9,676 nt of DNA from an uncultured Faecalibacterium sp. (lineage in GTDB: Bacteria > Bacillota > Clostridia > Oscillospirales > Ruminococcaceae), in the NCBI GenBank assembly GCA_934525405.1, contig CAKSZF010000053.1, positions 1 to 9,676 of the forward strand, in the 5' to 3' direction. Positions 1 through 6,978 of the stretch are shown here, piece by piece. The notes below the pieces were generated by a model, which was given only the letters and a program-made list of their open reading frames with translations, had not been told where the DNA came from and made no database searches. The position numbers and the translations under genes are program-made. The stretch's first letter is position 1; each line of letters opens with the position of its first letter.

Positions 1-845
<845 letters not shown>

Positions 846-852
846 AACTTTG

Positions 853-858
853 TCCTCC
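853..858 (-). promoter_or_regulatory. Ribosome binding site that fixes the ftsZ start
   Basis: On the minus strand GGAGGA sits 7 nt before the ATG at 845. It lies immediately after the in-frame ATG at 860 and so cannot serve that codon. Confidence 0.85.
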
Positions 859-925
859 ATCGGATTTTTATGTGGAACTGCGCACAAACCGCACAGAAAT
901 TATCTTACAATACTTATATAACAGT

Positions 926-954
926 ATCGTATCATCTTTTTGCTCCGATTGCAA
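926..954 (-). promoter_or_regulatory. Promoter of ftsZ
   Basis: On the minus strand the -35 box TTGCAA (954-949) is followed by a 17-bp spacer and the -10 box TACGAT (931-926). A TG one base upstream of the -10 gives an extended -10. The predicted start near 919 leaves a leader of about 75 nt. The -35 begins just 1 nt past the murA stop, and the AT-rich gap stands out against GC-rich murA. Confidence 0.75.
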
Positions 955-955
955 G

Positions 956-2263
956 TCAAATTTGCTTTTTCGTGGGTGTTTTTTTCTTAACCCCACTCCG
1001 GGCGGGTATTTCCTGCCAAATCTGTGCGCCCAGCCCCGCCAAAAGCCGGTCAAGATCCGCATACCCGCGCCGGACAAATTCTGTCCCGCCAAGGCGGCTG
1101 CTGCCCCGGGCAGCCAGTGCCGCAAGCACCAGCGCCGCCCCGCCCCGCAGGTCCGGCGCGGTCAATTTTGCCCCGTGCAGCGCCCCGACGGGCTGCACAT
1201 ACAGGGTGCGCTCTGCCACCCGGACGTTCGCCCCCAGTGCCGCAAAGCCCTCCGCGCAGGCAAAGCGGTTTTCAAACACCCTGTCCTGCAAGCAGCTTTC
1301 GCTCTGTGCGCAGAGCATCACCGCCGCCAGCAGCGGGGCGGCGTCCGTGGCAAGACCGGGATATGGGCCGGTGTGCACATTTCCCGCGCCACGCAACGCC
1401 CCGAACCGTGAAATGGCGGCTGCATCGCGTGCCCGCTCTACAGTACAGCCCATTTGTTCCAGAATTTCCAGCAGCGGCGCATACAGTCCGGGTGCGCAGC
1501 CCTCCAGTTCTACTCTGCCGCCCGCCGCTGCCGCCGCACAGGCCAGCGTGGAGGCGATGATGCGGTCTGCCACCGGCGTAAAGGTGCAGCCCGCAAGGCA
1601 GCGCTTTCCCTGCACCCGGATAGTGTCGGTGCCTGCGCCCTCTACACAGCCGCCGCAGGCATTGAGGAAAGCAGCAAGATCAACGATCTCCGGTTCCTTT
1701 GCAGCGCCATGCAGCACGGTCTGTCCCTGTGCCGTGGCAGCCGCCAGCAGCAGCGTTTCGGTTGCGCCCACGCTGGGGAAAGTAAGACAAATCTCTGCGC
1801 CCCGCAGCCCCGCCGGGGCGTACAAAGCAAGCTGTCCGGGCGCCGCGGGCAGCTGCCGCGCCCCCATCTGCGCCAGCCCCTGCAAGTGCAGGTCGATGGG
1901 TCTTGCCCCGATGCGGCATCCCCCGGGCAGCACGGTGCTTACCCGCCCCAGCCGCGCCAGCAGCGGCGCACAGAACAGGATGGACGCCCGCATCCGGCCT
2001 GCGGCTTCCGGTGCAAGGTCGGTGCGCATGGGCTGCCCCTGCACCGCCAGCGCTGCGCCCTGCCAACCCGCCGTGCAGCCCACGCCCCGCAGCAGGGCAA
2101 GACAGTCCTCCACATCGGTCAGGCGCGGCACATTTTGCAGCCGCACCAACCCGCTGCACAGCAGCGCAGCTGCCAGCAGCGGCAGCACACTGTTTTTGGC
2201 CGCAGGCAGCTCCACCCTGCCCTGCAAAGGCCGCCCGCCCGTAATGATCCAATCCCCAGCCAT
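956..2263 (-). CDS. murA: UDP-N-acetylglucosamine 1-carboxyvinyltransferase (MurA)
   Basis: Cytoplasmic enzyme that transfers enolpyruvate from PEP to UDP-GlcNAc, the first committed step of peptidoglycan synthesis and the fosfomycin target. The 435-residue product is slightly longer than the usual 417-430 and has the EPSP-synthase-like fold signatures. K23-N24 lie in AAKNSVLPLL. The loop PGGCRIGARPIDLHL carries the catalytic, fosfomycin-reactive Cys116 and Arg121. The Asp in LATDAAP (about 307), the PDLR motif (about 370) and VRRGYADL with Arg399 near the C terminus also match. The last residues form a lysine-rich tail (KKKTPTKKQI) beyond the usual end. ATG 2263 is preferred: it has GGGGG 7 nt upstream, and the upstream in-frame starts (TTG 2305, ATG 2296) overlap or precede the predicted -10. 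The gene lies between ftsW and ftsZ, all on the minus strand. Firmicutes often carry two MurA paralogues; which one this is cannot be told here. Confidence 0.96.
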   Translation of the reverse strand: MAGDWIITGGRPLQGRVELPAAKNSVLPLLAAALLCSGLVRLQNVPRLTDVEDCLALLRGVGCTAGWQGAALAVQGQPMRTDLAPEAAGRMRASILFCAPLLARLGRVSTVLPGGCRIGARPIDLHLQGLAQMGARQLPAAPGQLALYAPAGLRGAEICLTFPSVGATETLLLAAATAQGQTVLHGAAKEPEIVDLAAFLNACGGCVEGAGTDTIRVQGKRCLAGCTFTPVADRIIASTLACAAAAAGGRVELEGCAPGLYAPLLEILEQMGCTVERARDAAAISRFGALRGAGNVHTGPYPGLATDAAPLLAAVMLCAQSESCLQDRVFENRFACAEGFAALGANVRVAERTLYVQPVGALHGAKLTAPDLRGGAALVLAALAARGSSRLGGTEFVRRGYADLDRLLAGLGAQIWQEIPARSGVKKKTPTKKQI

Positions 2264-2294
2264 GCCAAGACCCCCGTTCTGCAAAAGATACCCC

Positions 2295-2324
2295 ATGGTA
2301 TGCAAAACGAGGGTCTTTGGTCAA
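2295..2324 (-). promoter_or_regulatory. Promoter of murA
   Basis: On the minus strand TTGACC (2324-2319) is followed by an 18-bp spacer and TACCAT (2300-2295). The -35 matches five of six consensus bases and the -10 four of six. The expected start near 2288 gives a leader of about 25 nt to the ATG at 2263, which supports that start over the upstream in-frame codons. Confidence 0.65.
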
Positions 2325-2346
2325 CAAAACGCACGGAAACGGCTTT

Positions 2347-2394
2347 CCCGCAGTCTGCGGGATTTGTCCGGTCATTTGTCCGGTTTTTTCCGGT
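2347..2394. repeat. Short palindrome and tandem TTTGTCCGG repeats upstream of the murA promoter
   Basis: A palindrome CCCGCAG-T-CTGCGGG (2347-2361) is followed by ATTTGTCCGGT at 2362-2372 and again at 2374-2384, a 12-bp period, and by a degenerate third copy TTTTTTCCGGT at 2384-2394. The array lies 23-70 bp upstream of the murA -35 in the 179-bp gap behind ftsW. The palindrome has no T-run on the minus side, so I do not call it a terminator. A regulator site is possible but unproven. Confidence 0.5.
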
Positions 2395-2442
2395 ATTTCC
2401 GCGCCGCTCCTACCCCATTGCGGCAGGAAATGCCGGTCTTTA

Positions 2443-3573
2443 TCAGCTTTCGCCCCGGGAGACGGAAAGCACGATGCCCATCTCGCCCAGCAGCATCATC
2501 AGACTGGTGCCGCCGGAGGAGAAAAAGGGCAGGCTGATGCCGGTGTTGGGGATGGTGTTGGTGACCACCGCGATGTTCAACACTGCCTGCAATGCCACCT
2601 GCACCACAAAGCCCACCACCAGCAGTGCGCCAAAGCGGTCCGGCGCGTGCGCTGCCAGCGTAATGCCCCGCCACAGCAGTGCACTGAACAGCAATATCAC
2701 CGCACACGCGCCCAGAAAGCCCAGCTCCTCGCAGAGGATGGAGAAAATGAAGTCATTCTGCGGCTCAGGCACGAACAGATGCTTCTGGCGGCTGTTGCCC
2801 AGCCCCAACCCCGTCGCCCCGCCGGAGCCGATGGCATACAGGCTCTGGATGGTCTGGTGACCGTCACCCAACGGGTCGGCAAAGGGGTCGAGCCATGAAT
2901 TGAGCCGGTCGGCGGCGTAGGGCACCAGCTCCGGCATCAGCACGATGGCCGTGCCAATGGCGGCAGCACCGCCCGCCCCTGCCAGCATGAACCACCGCAG
3001 CCCGGTACCGCCCACGAACATGAGCACCGCGCCGATGCTCAAAATCAGCACCGTGCCGGAAAGGTGAGGTTCCAGCAGCATAAGCACCGCCACCACCCCA
3101 AGCACCAGCGCAAAGGGCACTACCCCCACCGCAAAGCTGCCCATGCGGTCGTGGTTCAGCGCGATGATATGGGCAAATACCAGCACCACCGCAAATTTGG
3201 CGATCTCGCTGGGTTGCAGCGTACCAAGCCCCGGCAGCACCAGCCAGCGCTTGCAGCCGTTATATTCCGGCATAAACAGCACTGCCGTCAGCAGCACCAG
3301 CGAGAGTGCCAGCAGCGGCCACGCCAGCTTGTGATAGATGTGGTAGTCCACCCGGCTGGCAGTCCACATGGCCCCCAGCCCCATGGCGGCGTACAGCAGC
3401 TGCGGCCGCACATAGGCAAAGGCGTCCTGCCGCCGGTACAGCGCCACCGCGCTGCTGGCGCTGCACAGCATCACCAGCCCAAAGGCTACCAGCGTGAGCA
3501 CCAGCACCAGAAAAGGCAGGTCCATGGGCGGCAGCGGCCGCAGCAGCCCTTTGCGGGCAGCAGTTCTGTGCAA
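2443..3573 (-). CDS. ftsW: SEDS-family peptidoglycan glycosyltransferase FtsW
   Basis: Polytopic membrane protein that polymerises lipid II into glycan strands at the septum together with a class B PBP. The 376 residues contain about ten hydrophobic segments, the first at about 19-38. Family motifs in order are GCKRWL (106-111), QPSE (120-123), EPHLSGT (168-174, where many homologues have a PDxGT form), PEPQNDFIF with the conserved Asp274 implicated in catalysis in RodA/FtsW, CEELGFLG (281-288), and the C-terminal signature IPNTGISLPFFSSGGTS (341-357). Translation starts at TTG 3573, fixed by a full-strength GGAGGTGA 6 nt upstream. It is divergent from the PBP gene and followed 180 bp later by murA without a clear terminator. 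RodA or SpoVE are alternatives within the same family; the dcw-type neighbourhood favours FtsW. Confidence 0.92.
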   Translation of the reverse strand: MHRTAARKGLLRPLPPMDLPFLVLVLTLVAFGLVMLCSASSAVALYRRQDAFAYVRPQLLYAAMGLGAMWTASRVDYHIYHKLAWPLLALSLVLLTAVLFMPEYNGCKRWLVLPGLGTLQPSEIAKFAVVLVFAHIIALNHDRMGSFAVGVVPFALVLGVVAVLMLLEPHLSGTVLILSIGAVLMFVGGTGLRWFMLAGAGGAAAIGTAIVLMPELVPYAADRLNSWLDPFADPLGDGHQTIQSLYAIGSGGATGLGLGNSRQKHLFVPEPQNDFIFSILCEELGFLGACAVILLFSALLWRGITLAAHAPDRFGALLVVGFVVQVALQAVLNIAVVTNTIPNTGISLPFFSSGGTSLMMLLGEMGIVLSVSRGES

Positions 3574-3579
3574 TCCCGG

Positions 3580-3587
3580 TCACCTCC
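3580..3587 (-). promoter_or_regulatory. Ribosome binding site that fixes the TTG start of ftsW
   Basis: GGAGGTGA on the minus strand is a full match to the anti-Shine-Dalgarno core, 6 nt before TTG 3573. The next in-frame ATG (about codon 17) would waste this site and shorten the cytoplasmic N terminus. Confidence 0.85.
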
Positions 3588-3596
3588 GTTTCTGTT

Positions 3597-3602
3597 ATTG
3601 TA
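3597..3602 (-). promoter_or_regulatory. Possible -10 box for ftsW in the divergent gap
   Basis: TACAAT (3602-3597, minus strand) is a good -10 and would give a leader of about 17 nt containing the ribosome binding site. No convincing -35 sits 17 bp upstream because that stretch is a C-rich run. The 101-bp gap 3574-3674 must hold control elements for both ftsW and the PBP gene. For the plus strand only a poor TTGTAC (3598-3603) is visible. Confidence 0.35.
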
Positions 3603-3674
3603 CGCGGGTGCGGGGGCGGTTAGTCATACAAGCTGCTGCCAGACGCATAAACTGCCCGCAAAGGGGGTGCTGCC

Positions 3675-5558
3675 ATGTGCGGCTCAAAACCCACGGACGC
3701 CCTGCGCACTTTGCCGGAGCGGGCGTTCCGTCTGCGGGCGCGGCTCATTGCGGTGGGGCTGTGCGCCGTCTGCTTTGCAGGGCTGATCGGGCGGCTGTTC
3801 TGGCTGCAATTATGCACCGGCGGCTGGTACACCCAGCGGGCGCTGGGACAGCAACTGCGGGACACCGTTGTGCCCGCCGACCGGGGCAAGATATACAGCG
3901 CCGATGGTGCGCTGCTTGCTGCCAACAGCAGCTGCTGGACCCTGCGTGCCAGCCCCCGGGAGATGCCGGAGGATAAGCTTGCCCTTGCCGCCAAGGGGCT
4001 TGCGGAGATACTGGAACTGGACGAGGCAAGGCTGCTGGAAAAATTCAGTGACCGACGCTCCAACGACTGCCTTTTGCGTTATCGGGTGGAGCGGGAAACC
4101 GCCGATGCCGTGCGGGATTTCTGCGCAGCGAACGGCATCACCGGCGTGCGCATCAATCAGGACTCCAAGCGCTGGTACCCGCAGGGGGAGCTGCTGGCGT
4201 CGGTGCTGGGGTTTACCAACGTGGACAACGCCGGGGTCAGCGGGCTGGAACTGAAATACAACGACACCCTTACCGGGCAGAACGGAGTAGTGCTGACCGC
4301 CGTGAATGCTTGGGGTTACACGCTGGCGCAGAGTTACGAGACGGAACTTGCCCCTGTGGAGGGCAGCGGACTGCGGCTGACCATTGATGCAAACATTCAA
4401 CATTATCTTGAAAATGCGTTGAATTATGCGGTGCAGGAGCACCATGTAGCTGCCCGCAGCGTGGGCATCGTGATGGATGTAAACACCGGGGCGGTGCTGG
4501 CCATGGCCACCACCCCGGCCTACGACCCCAACCAGCCCCGGGTCATTGCCGATAAGGCCGCACGCGCTGCCGTGGACGCCCTTTCCGGCAAAGAGCGCGC
4601 CGCTGCCTTGCAGCTGGCGCAGCAGACCCAGTGGCGCAACAAGGCGGTAAGCGACTTATACGAGCCGGGCAGTGTGTTCAAGCTCATCACCTGCGCGGCG
4701 GCGCTGGACGCCGGAGCCATTACCCGGCACTCCACCTTTTACTGCGGGGACTCCATCTCGGTGGCGGGCACGCGGTTTCACTGTGCCAACCACAAGCGTC
4801 ACGGCAGCCAGACCGTGACGCAGGCGCTGGAAAACTCCTGCAACCAGAGCTTTATCCAGATCGGGGCACGGCTGGGCAAGCAGGCTTTCTGCGATTATTT
4901 TGCCGCCTTCGGTCTGCGGGAGCCCACCGGCATCGACCTGCCCGCTGAGCCGAAAAAGAGCCTGTACTACACCGCCGACCGCATGGGGCCGGTAGAACTC
5001 GCCTCCTGCGCCTTCGGGCAGAGCAGTAAGATCTCCTATCTGGAAATGGCTGCTGCCGTCTGCGCGGTGGTGAACGGCGGCAAGCTGATGCAGCCGTATC
5101 TGGTCTCGGACATTCTTGCGCCGGACGGCAGCGTTTTGCAGCACAATTCCCCGGTGTGCAAGCGGCAGGTCATCCGGCCCGCCACCTCTGCCGTCATGCG
5201 GGAGATGATGGAGGCGGTGGTTCTGTACGGCGGCGGGCGCAACGCGCAAATCGCGGGCTGCCGGGTGGGCGGCAAAAGCGGCACCAGCCAGAAACTGGAC
5301 AGCGCCGACGAGAAAGCCCGCATTGCCAGCTTTGTGGCGGTAGCGCCCATCAATGACCCGCAGTTTTTGTGTCTGGTCTGTCTGGATGAGCCCCACAGCT
5401 GGACCACCGCCGGCGGCAGTCTCTCGGCACCGGTCTGTGCCGAGGTGCTGGAGCAGACGCTGGTGTACAAGGGCGTCCCCCGGGCAGCAGACAGCGGCAA
5501 TGCAGACGCGCAGGCTGTCGCTCTGCCCGCCGATGGGGACAGCTTTGATGGGGCGTGA
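3675..5558 (+). CDS. Class B penicillin-binding protein (FtsI/SpoVD-type D,D-transpeptidase)
   Basis: Membrane-anchored transpeptidase that cross-links peptide stems outside the membrane, normally partnered with an FtsW/RodA-type polymerase. The 627 residues show a short cytoplasmic N terminus, one membrane segment (about 21-46) and the pedestal/dimerisation region beginning with RGKIYSADGALLAAN (70-84). The transpeptidase domain (about 260-595) has all three active-site motifs: SVFK with Ser333, SCN (388-390) and KSGT (534-537, Ser replacing the commoner Thr of KTGT). Two cysteines (357 and 370) flank a loop after the SxxK motif, a spacing like the redox-active pair reported in Bacillus SpoVD. 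No PASTA domain follows; the tail is short and acidic. ATG 3675 has AGGGGGTG 5 nt upstream. The gene is divergent from ftsW, its probable partner. Septal FtsI versus SpoVD cannot be settled from sequence alone. Confidence 0.93.
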   Translation: MCGSKPTDALRTLPERAFRLRARLIAVGLCAVCFAGLIGRLFWLQLCTGGWYTQRALGQQLRDTVVPADRGKIYSADGALLAANSSCWTLRASPREMPEDKLALAAKGLAEILELDEARLLEKFSDRRSNDCLLRYRVERETADAVRDFCAANGITGVRINQDSKRWYPQGELLASVLGFTNVDNAGVSGLELKYNDTLTGQNGVVLTAVNAWGYTLAQSYETELAPVEGSGLRLTIDANIQHYLENALNYAVQEHHVAARSVGIVMDVNTGAVLAMATTPAYDPNQPRVIADKAARAAVDALSGKERAAALQLAQQTQWRNKAVSDLYEPGSVFKLITCAAALDAGAITRHSTFYCGDSISVAGTRFHCANHKRHGSQTVTQALENSCNQSFIQIGARLGKQAFCDYFAAFGLREPTGIDLPAEPKKSLYYTADRMGPVELASCAFGQSSKISYLEMAAAVCAVVNGGKLMQPYLVSDILAPDGSVLQHNSPVCKRQVIRPATSAVMREMMEAVVLYGGGRNAQIAGCRVGGKSGTSQKLDSADEKARIASFVAVAPINDPQFLCLVCLDEPHSWTTAGGSLSAPVCAEVLEQTLVYKGVPRAADSGNADAQAVALPADGDSFDGA

Positions 5559-5573
5559 TGGCAAACGGCAGTT

Positions 5574-5721
5574 GCAGCTTTGCTGCCAGAGAAACTTTCT
5601 ACTTGCTCAAGCGTGCAGGGACGCTCCGCTGGGCCAGAGGCAGGGAGGGGTGTTCCGAGTCCCCCCTCCCTACCTCTGGACTCCACCCACCCCACAACGG
5701 GACAAGGGCTACTCGCCCTTG
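5574..5721. repeat. Run of four stem-loops downstream of the PBP gene
   Basis: Four hairpins follow the PBP stop. The first is GCAGC-TTT-GCTGC (5574-5586) and the second AGCGT/ACGCT (5610-5625). The third is long: CCAGAGGCAGGGAGGGG (5634-5650) pairs with CCCCTCCCTACCTCTGG (5663-5679) with one mismatch in 17. The fourth is CAAGGGC-TACTC-GCCCTTG (5703-5721). None is followed by a T-run. With the terminator and the repeat that follow, this fills most of the 460-bp gene-free gap 5559-6018. It may be a dispersed intergenic element or a structured 3' UTR. No gene is supported here. Confidence 0.55.
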
Positions 5722-5748
5722 ACAATCCTAAAGAAGAAGTCGAAGCAC

Positions 5749-5797
5749 AAAAAAGCTAGCGCTGCGCCAGTCGGCGCTATCGCTTTAACGCTTTTTT
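5749..5797 (+). terminator. Rho-independent terminator of the PBP gene, possibly bidirectional
   Basis: AAAAAAGC (5749-5756) pairs with GCTTTTTT (5790-5797). Inside lie AGCG/CGCT and the core GCGCC-AGTC-GGCGC (5764-5777). The T-run ends the plus-strand transcript, and the mirrored A-run would act on the minus strand. Confidence 0.75.
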
Positions 5798-5815
5798 CGC
5801 TTCTCCATTAAAAGC

Positions 5816-5955
5816 CCCTCAGTCGCTGCGCGCCAGCTCCCCCTCGGGGGAGCTGGCACACCCGGAAGCTTTACACTTTAGCCGGAAACTTTGCCGCCAT
5901 GCCAAGGGCTCCCTCTCCGAGGGAGCTGGCAAAACCGTCAGGTTTTGACTGAGGG
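5816..5955. repeat. Palindromic intergenic repeat, copy A
   Basis: This 140-bp element is bounded by a perfect 9-bp inverted repeat CCCTCAGTC (5816-5824) / GACTGAGGG (5947-5955). Inside are a 12-bp hairpin GCCAGCTCCCCC/GGGGGAGCTGGC (5832-5857), an 8-bp hairpin GCTCCCTC/GAGGGAGC (5908-5926) and a 6-bp hairpin AAAACC-GTCA-GGTTTT (5931-5946). Its core shares CCGGAAGCTTT and ACTTTAGC with the element at 8032-8183. Its last 39 nt match 8196-8234 at 37 positions. No ORF of note. It resembles a MITE- or BIME-like non-coding repeat. Confidence 0.8.
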
Positions 5956-5963
5956 AGTTCAGC

Positions 5964-5997
5964 AAAAAATAACGGAACGTCCGCAGACATTCCGTTA
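5964..5997 (-). terminator. Rho-independent terminator of xpt
   Basis: On the minus strand TAACGGAA (5997-5990) pairs with TTCCGTTA (5977-5970), extended by an inner GTC/GAC across one mismatch and followed by six Ts (5969-5964). It begins about 20 nt past the xpt stop. Confidence 0.88.
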
Positions 5998-6018
5998 CGC
6001 TGAAATGTATAATGATTT

Positions 6019-6612
6019 TTAGTTCTGGTTCGGCTGGGGGCGGAAGGTGATCTCGCCGGTAGTGCTGTCCATGGCGTCCACAATGGCAAGGCTCTCCAGC
6101 TGGATGCCCTTGCTGCGGATCAGCTCGCCGCCCTGCTGGAAGCCCTTTTCCACGGCGATGCCGATGCCCTCTACGGTGGCACCGGCTTCCTCGGCCAGCT
6201 CCAGCAGACCCATCAGGGCGCAGCCGTTGGCCAGAAAATCGTCGATAATCAGCACATGATCCTCCGGGGTGAGGAACTTTTTGGAGACGATGACGTTGTA
6301 GATCTTTTTGTGGGTGAAGGACTGGATCTGGGTCTTGTAGTTGTCGTAGTCCAGATTGATGCTCATAGATTTTTTGGCAAACACCACCGGCACGTTCAGC
6401 TCGCTGGCTACCACAGCCGCAATGCCGATGCCGCTGGCCTCGATGGTGAGCACCTTATTGATGGGCTTGCCCGCAAACAGGCGCTTCCACTCCCGTGCCA
6501 TCTCGCGGAACAGCGGGATATCCATCTGGTGGTTAATAAAGCTGTCCACCTTGAGCACGTTGCCCTCGCGCACAATGCCGTCCTTGCGGATACGATCTTC
6601 CAGCATCTTCAT
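6019..6612 (-). CDS. xpt: Xanthine phosphoribosyltransferase
   Basis: Cytoplasmic purine-salvage enzyme that converts xanthine and PRPP to XMP and pyrophosphate. The product is 197 residues, close to the roughly 190-195 of the Bacillus Xpt family. Visible motifs are [12 protein letters not shown] (20-31), typical of the xpt branch, [10 protein letters not shown] (56-65), the PRPP-binding motif [11 protein letters not shown] (120-130) and [10 protein letters not shown] (153-162). The residue after FLANG is Cys, where I expect Gln in relatives. ATG 6612 is chosen because GGAGGA lies 8 nt upstream and the frame further upstream crosses the predicted promoter. It is transcribed alone, with its own promoter and terminator, divergently from the phospholipase gene. 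In Firmicutes xpt is commonly controlled by a guanine riboswitch; I do not see that aptamer's conserved core here, although the leader is structured. Confidence 0.95.
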   Translation of the reverse strand: MKMLEDRIRKDGIVREGNVLKVDSFINHQMDIPLFREMAREWKRLFAGKPINKVLTIEASGIGIAAVVASELNVPVVFAKKSMSINLDYDNYKTQIQSFTHKKIYNVIVSKKFLTPEDHVLIIDDFLANGCALMGLLELAEEAGATVEGIGIAVEKGFQQGGELIRSKGIQLESLAIVDAMDSTTGEITFRPQPNQN

Positions 6613-6722
6613 AAAATATATCCTCCAACCCTTGCAGGCGCGTTTTCTGCCTCCGGCTCGCCCGCCGCGAAAAGCGCCCGCCTGTTTTCCATTCCCGGGC
6701 GCGCGCCACACGCACCCATCAT
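6609..6722 (-). CDS. Possible 37-codon upstream ORF overlapping the xpt start
   Basis: An open frame starts with two tandem ATGs (6722 and 6719) at the very 5' end of the predicted xpt transcript. It reads [18 protein letters not shown] and onward to a TGA at 6611-6609 that overlaps the xpt ATG as ATGA. That overlap is the usual geometry of translational coupling. Against it, the predicted transcription start (about 6730) leaves under 10 nt of leader and no transcribed Shine-Dalgarno. The AGGTG that would fit lies between the -10 and the start site. It resembles no family I know. It could be chance in GC-rich sequence. Confidence 0.25.
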   Translation of the reverse strand: MMGACGARPGMENRRALFAAGEPEAENAPARVGGYIL

Positions 6723-6730
6723 ATAATGTT
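6613..6730 (-). promoter_or_regulatory. Structured 5' leader of xpt with two competing hairpins
   Basis: The predicted leader is about 118 nt. Hairpin 1 pairs GCGCCCG (6702-6696) with CGGGCGC (6680-6674). Hairpin 2 pairs GGCGCTTTTC (6678-6669) with GAAAA-c-GCGCC (6647-6637), ten base pairs with one bulged base. Both use 6674-6678 and so exclude each other, as in switch-type leaders. Neither is followed by a T-run, and the ribosome binding site at 6626-6621 is not obviously in either stem. No match to the purine aptamer consensus was recognised. Confidence 0.45.
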
Positions 6731-6736
6731 TCACCT

Positions 6737-6765
6737 AGTATACCGGAAGCATCCCGCTTTGACAA
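6737..6765 (-). promoter_or_regulatory. Promoter of xpt
   Basis: On the minus strand TTGTCA (6765-6760) is followed by a 17-bp spacer and TATACT (6742-6737). Each box matches the consensus at five of six positions. The start is expected near 6730. Confidence 0.85.
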
Positions 6766-6837
6766 GGGGTTTTCTTGCCAAAATTCGTAAAAATACGACA
6801 CCAAACTTCTTCGTTTTTTCTAAAAGTATGACCTTGT

Positions 6838-6880
6838 CCAAAAATACCGAAACTTCGTGAGGTTGTCGGGTCATTTTTGG
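6838..6880. repeat. Inverted repeat between the divergent xpt and phospholipase promoters
   Basis: CCAAAAAT (6838-6845) and ATTTTTGG (6873-6880) are perfect inverted arms. Inner pairs ACC/GGT, GA/TC and AAC/GTT extend the stem to about 16 bp with single-base bulges and a loop TTCGTGAG. It lies 11 bp upstream of the phospholipase -35. A smaller palindrome TCGTA-AAAA-TACGA is at 6785-6798, nearer the xpt promoter. Either could be an operator, or the larger one a hairpin terminator-like structure. Confidence 0.45.
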
Positions 6881-6891
6881 TTTATCCTCCC

Positions 6892-6919
6892 TTGTTCTTT
6901 CGCGGTTTTCGAGTATACT
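6892..6919 (+). promoter_or_regulatory. Promoter of the patatin-like phospholipase gene
   Basis: TATACT (6914-6919) is a strong -10. The -35 TTGTTC (6892-6897), 16 bp upstream, is weak. The expected start near 6926 gives a leader of about 53 nt. A small hairpin TCCGG/CCGGA (6944-6962) sits just before the AGGAGG at 6965-6970. Confidence 0.6.
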
Positions 6920-6978
6920 ATTCTTAATAGGAGAAGGGTAATATCCGGGATTTTTGACCGGACGAGGAGGAAAATGGT

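Noticed and set aside
868..1125. Frameshift extension at the A7 run near the end of murA into an AT-rich tail
   Set aside because: A slippery run exists, but MurA is already full length in frame and the extension would read through the ftsZ promoter; no conserved motif.
2347..2361. Palindrome behind ftsW as a rho-independent terminator
   Set aside because: On the minus strand it is followed by AAAGCC rather than a T-run.
4656..5564. A 302-codon minus-strand frame over the PBP gene
   Set aside because: It lies opposite the transpeptidase domain with its intact SxxK, SxN and KSG motifs; no ribosome binding site or recognisable domain.
5353..5811. A 152-codon plus-strand frame starting inside the PBP gene and ending in the hairpin region
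   Set aside because: Its first part is out of frame with the PBP and its last part is the hairpin array and terminator translated; no start signals.
6613..6730. Guanine riboswitch in the xpt leader
   Set aside because: Expected from the gene, but the conserved purine aptamer core and its paired loops could not be recognised.
6613..6804. N-terminal extension of xpt to an upstream start at 6804
   Set aside because: The extension would cross the predicted -35, -10 and leader, and has no counterpart in the family; the ribosome binding site supports 6612.
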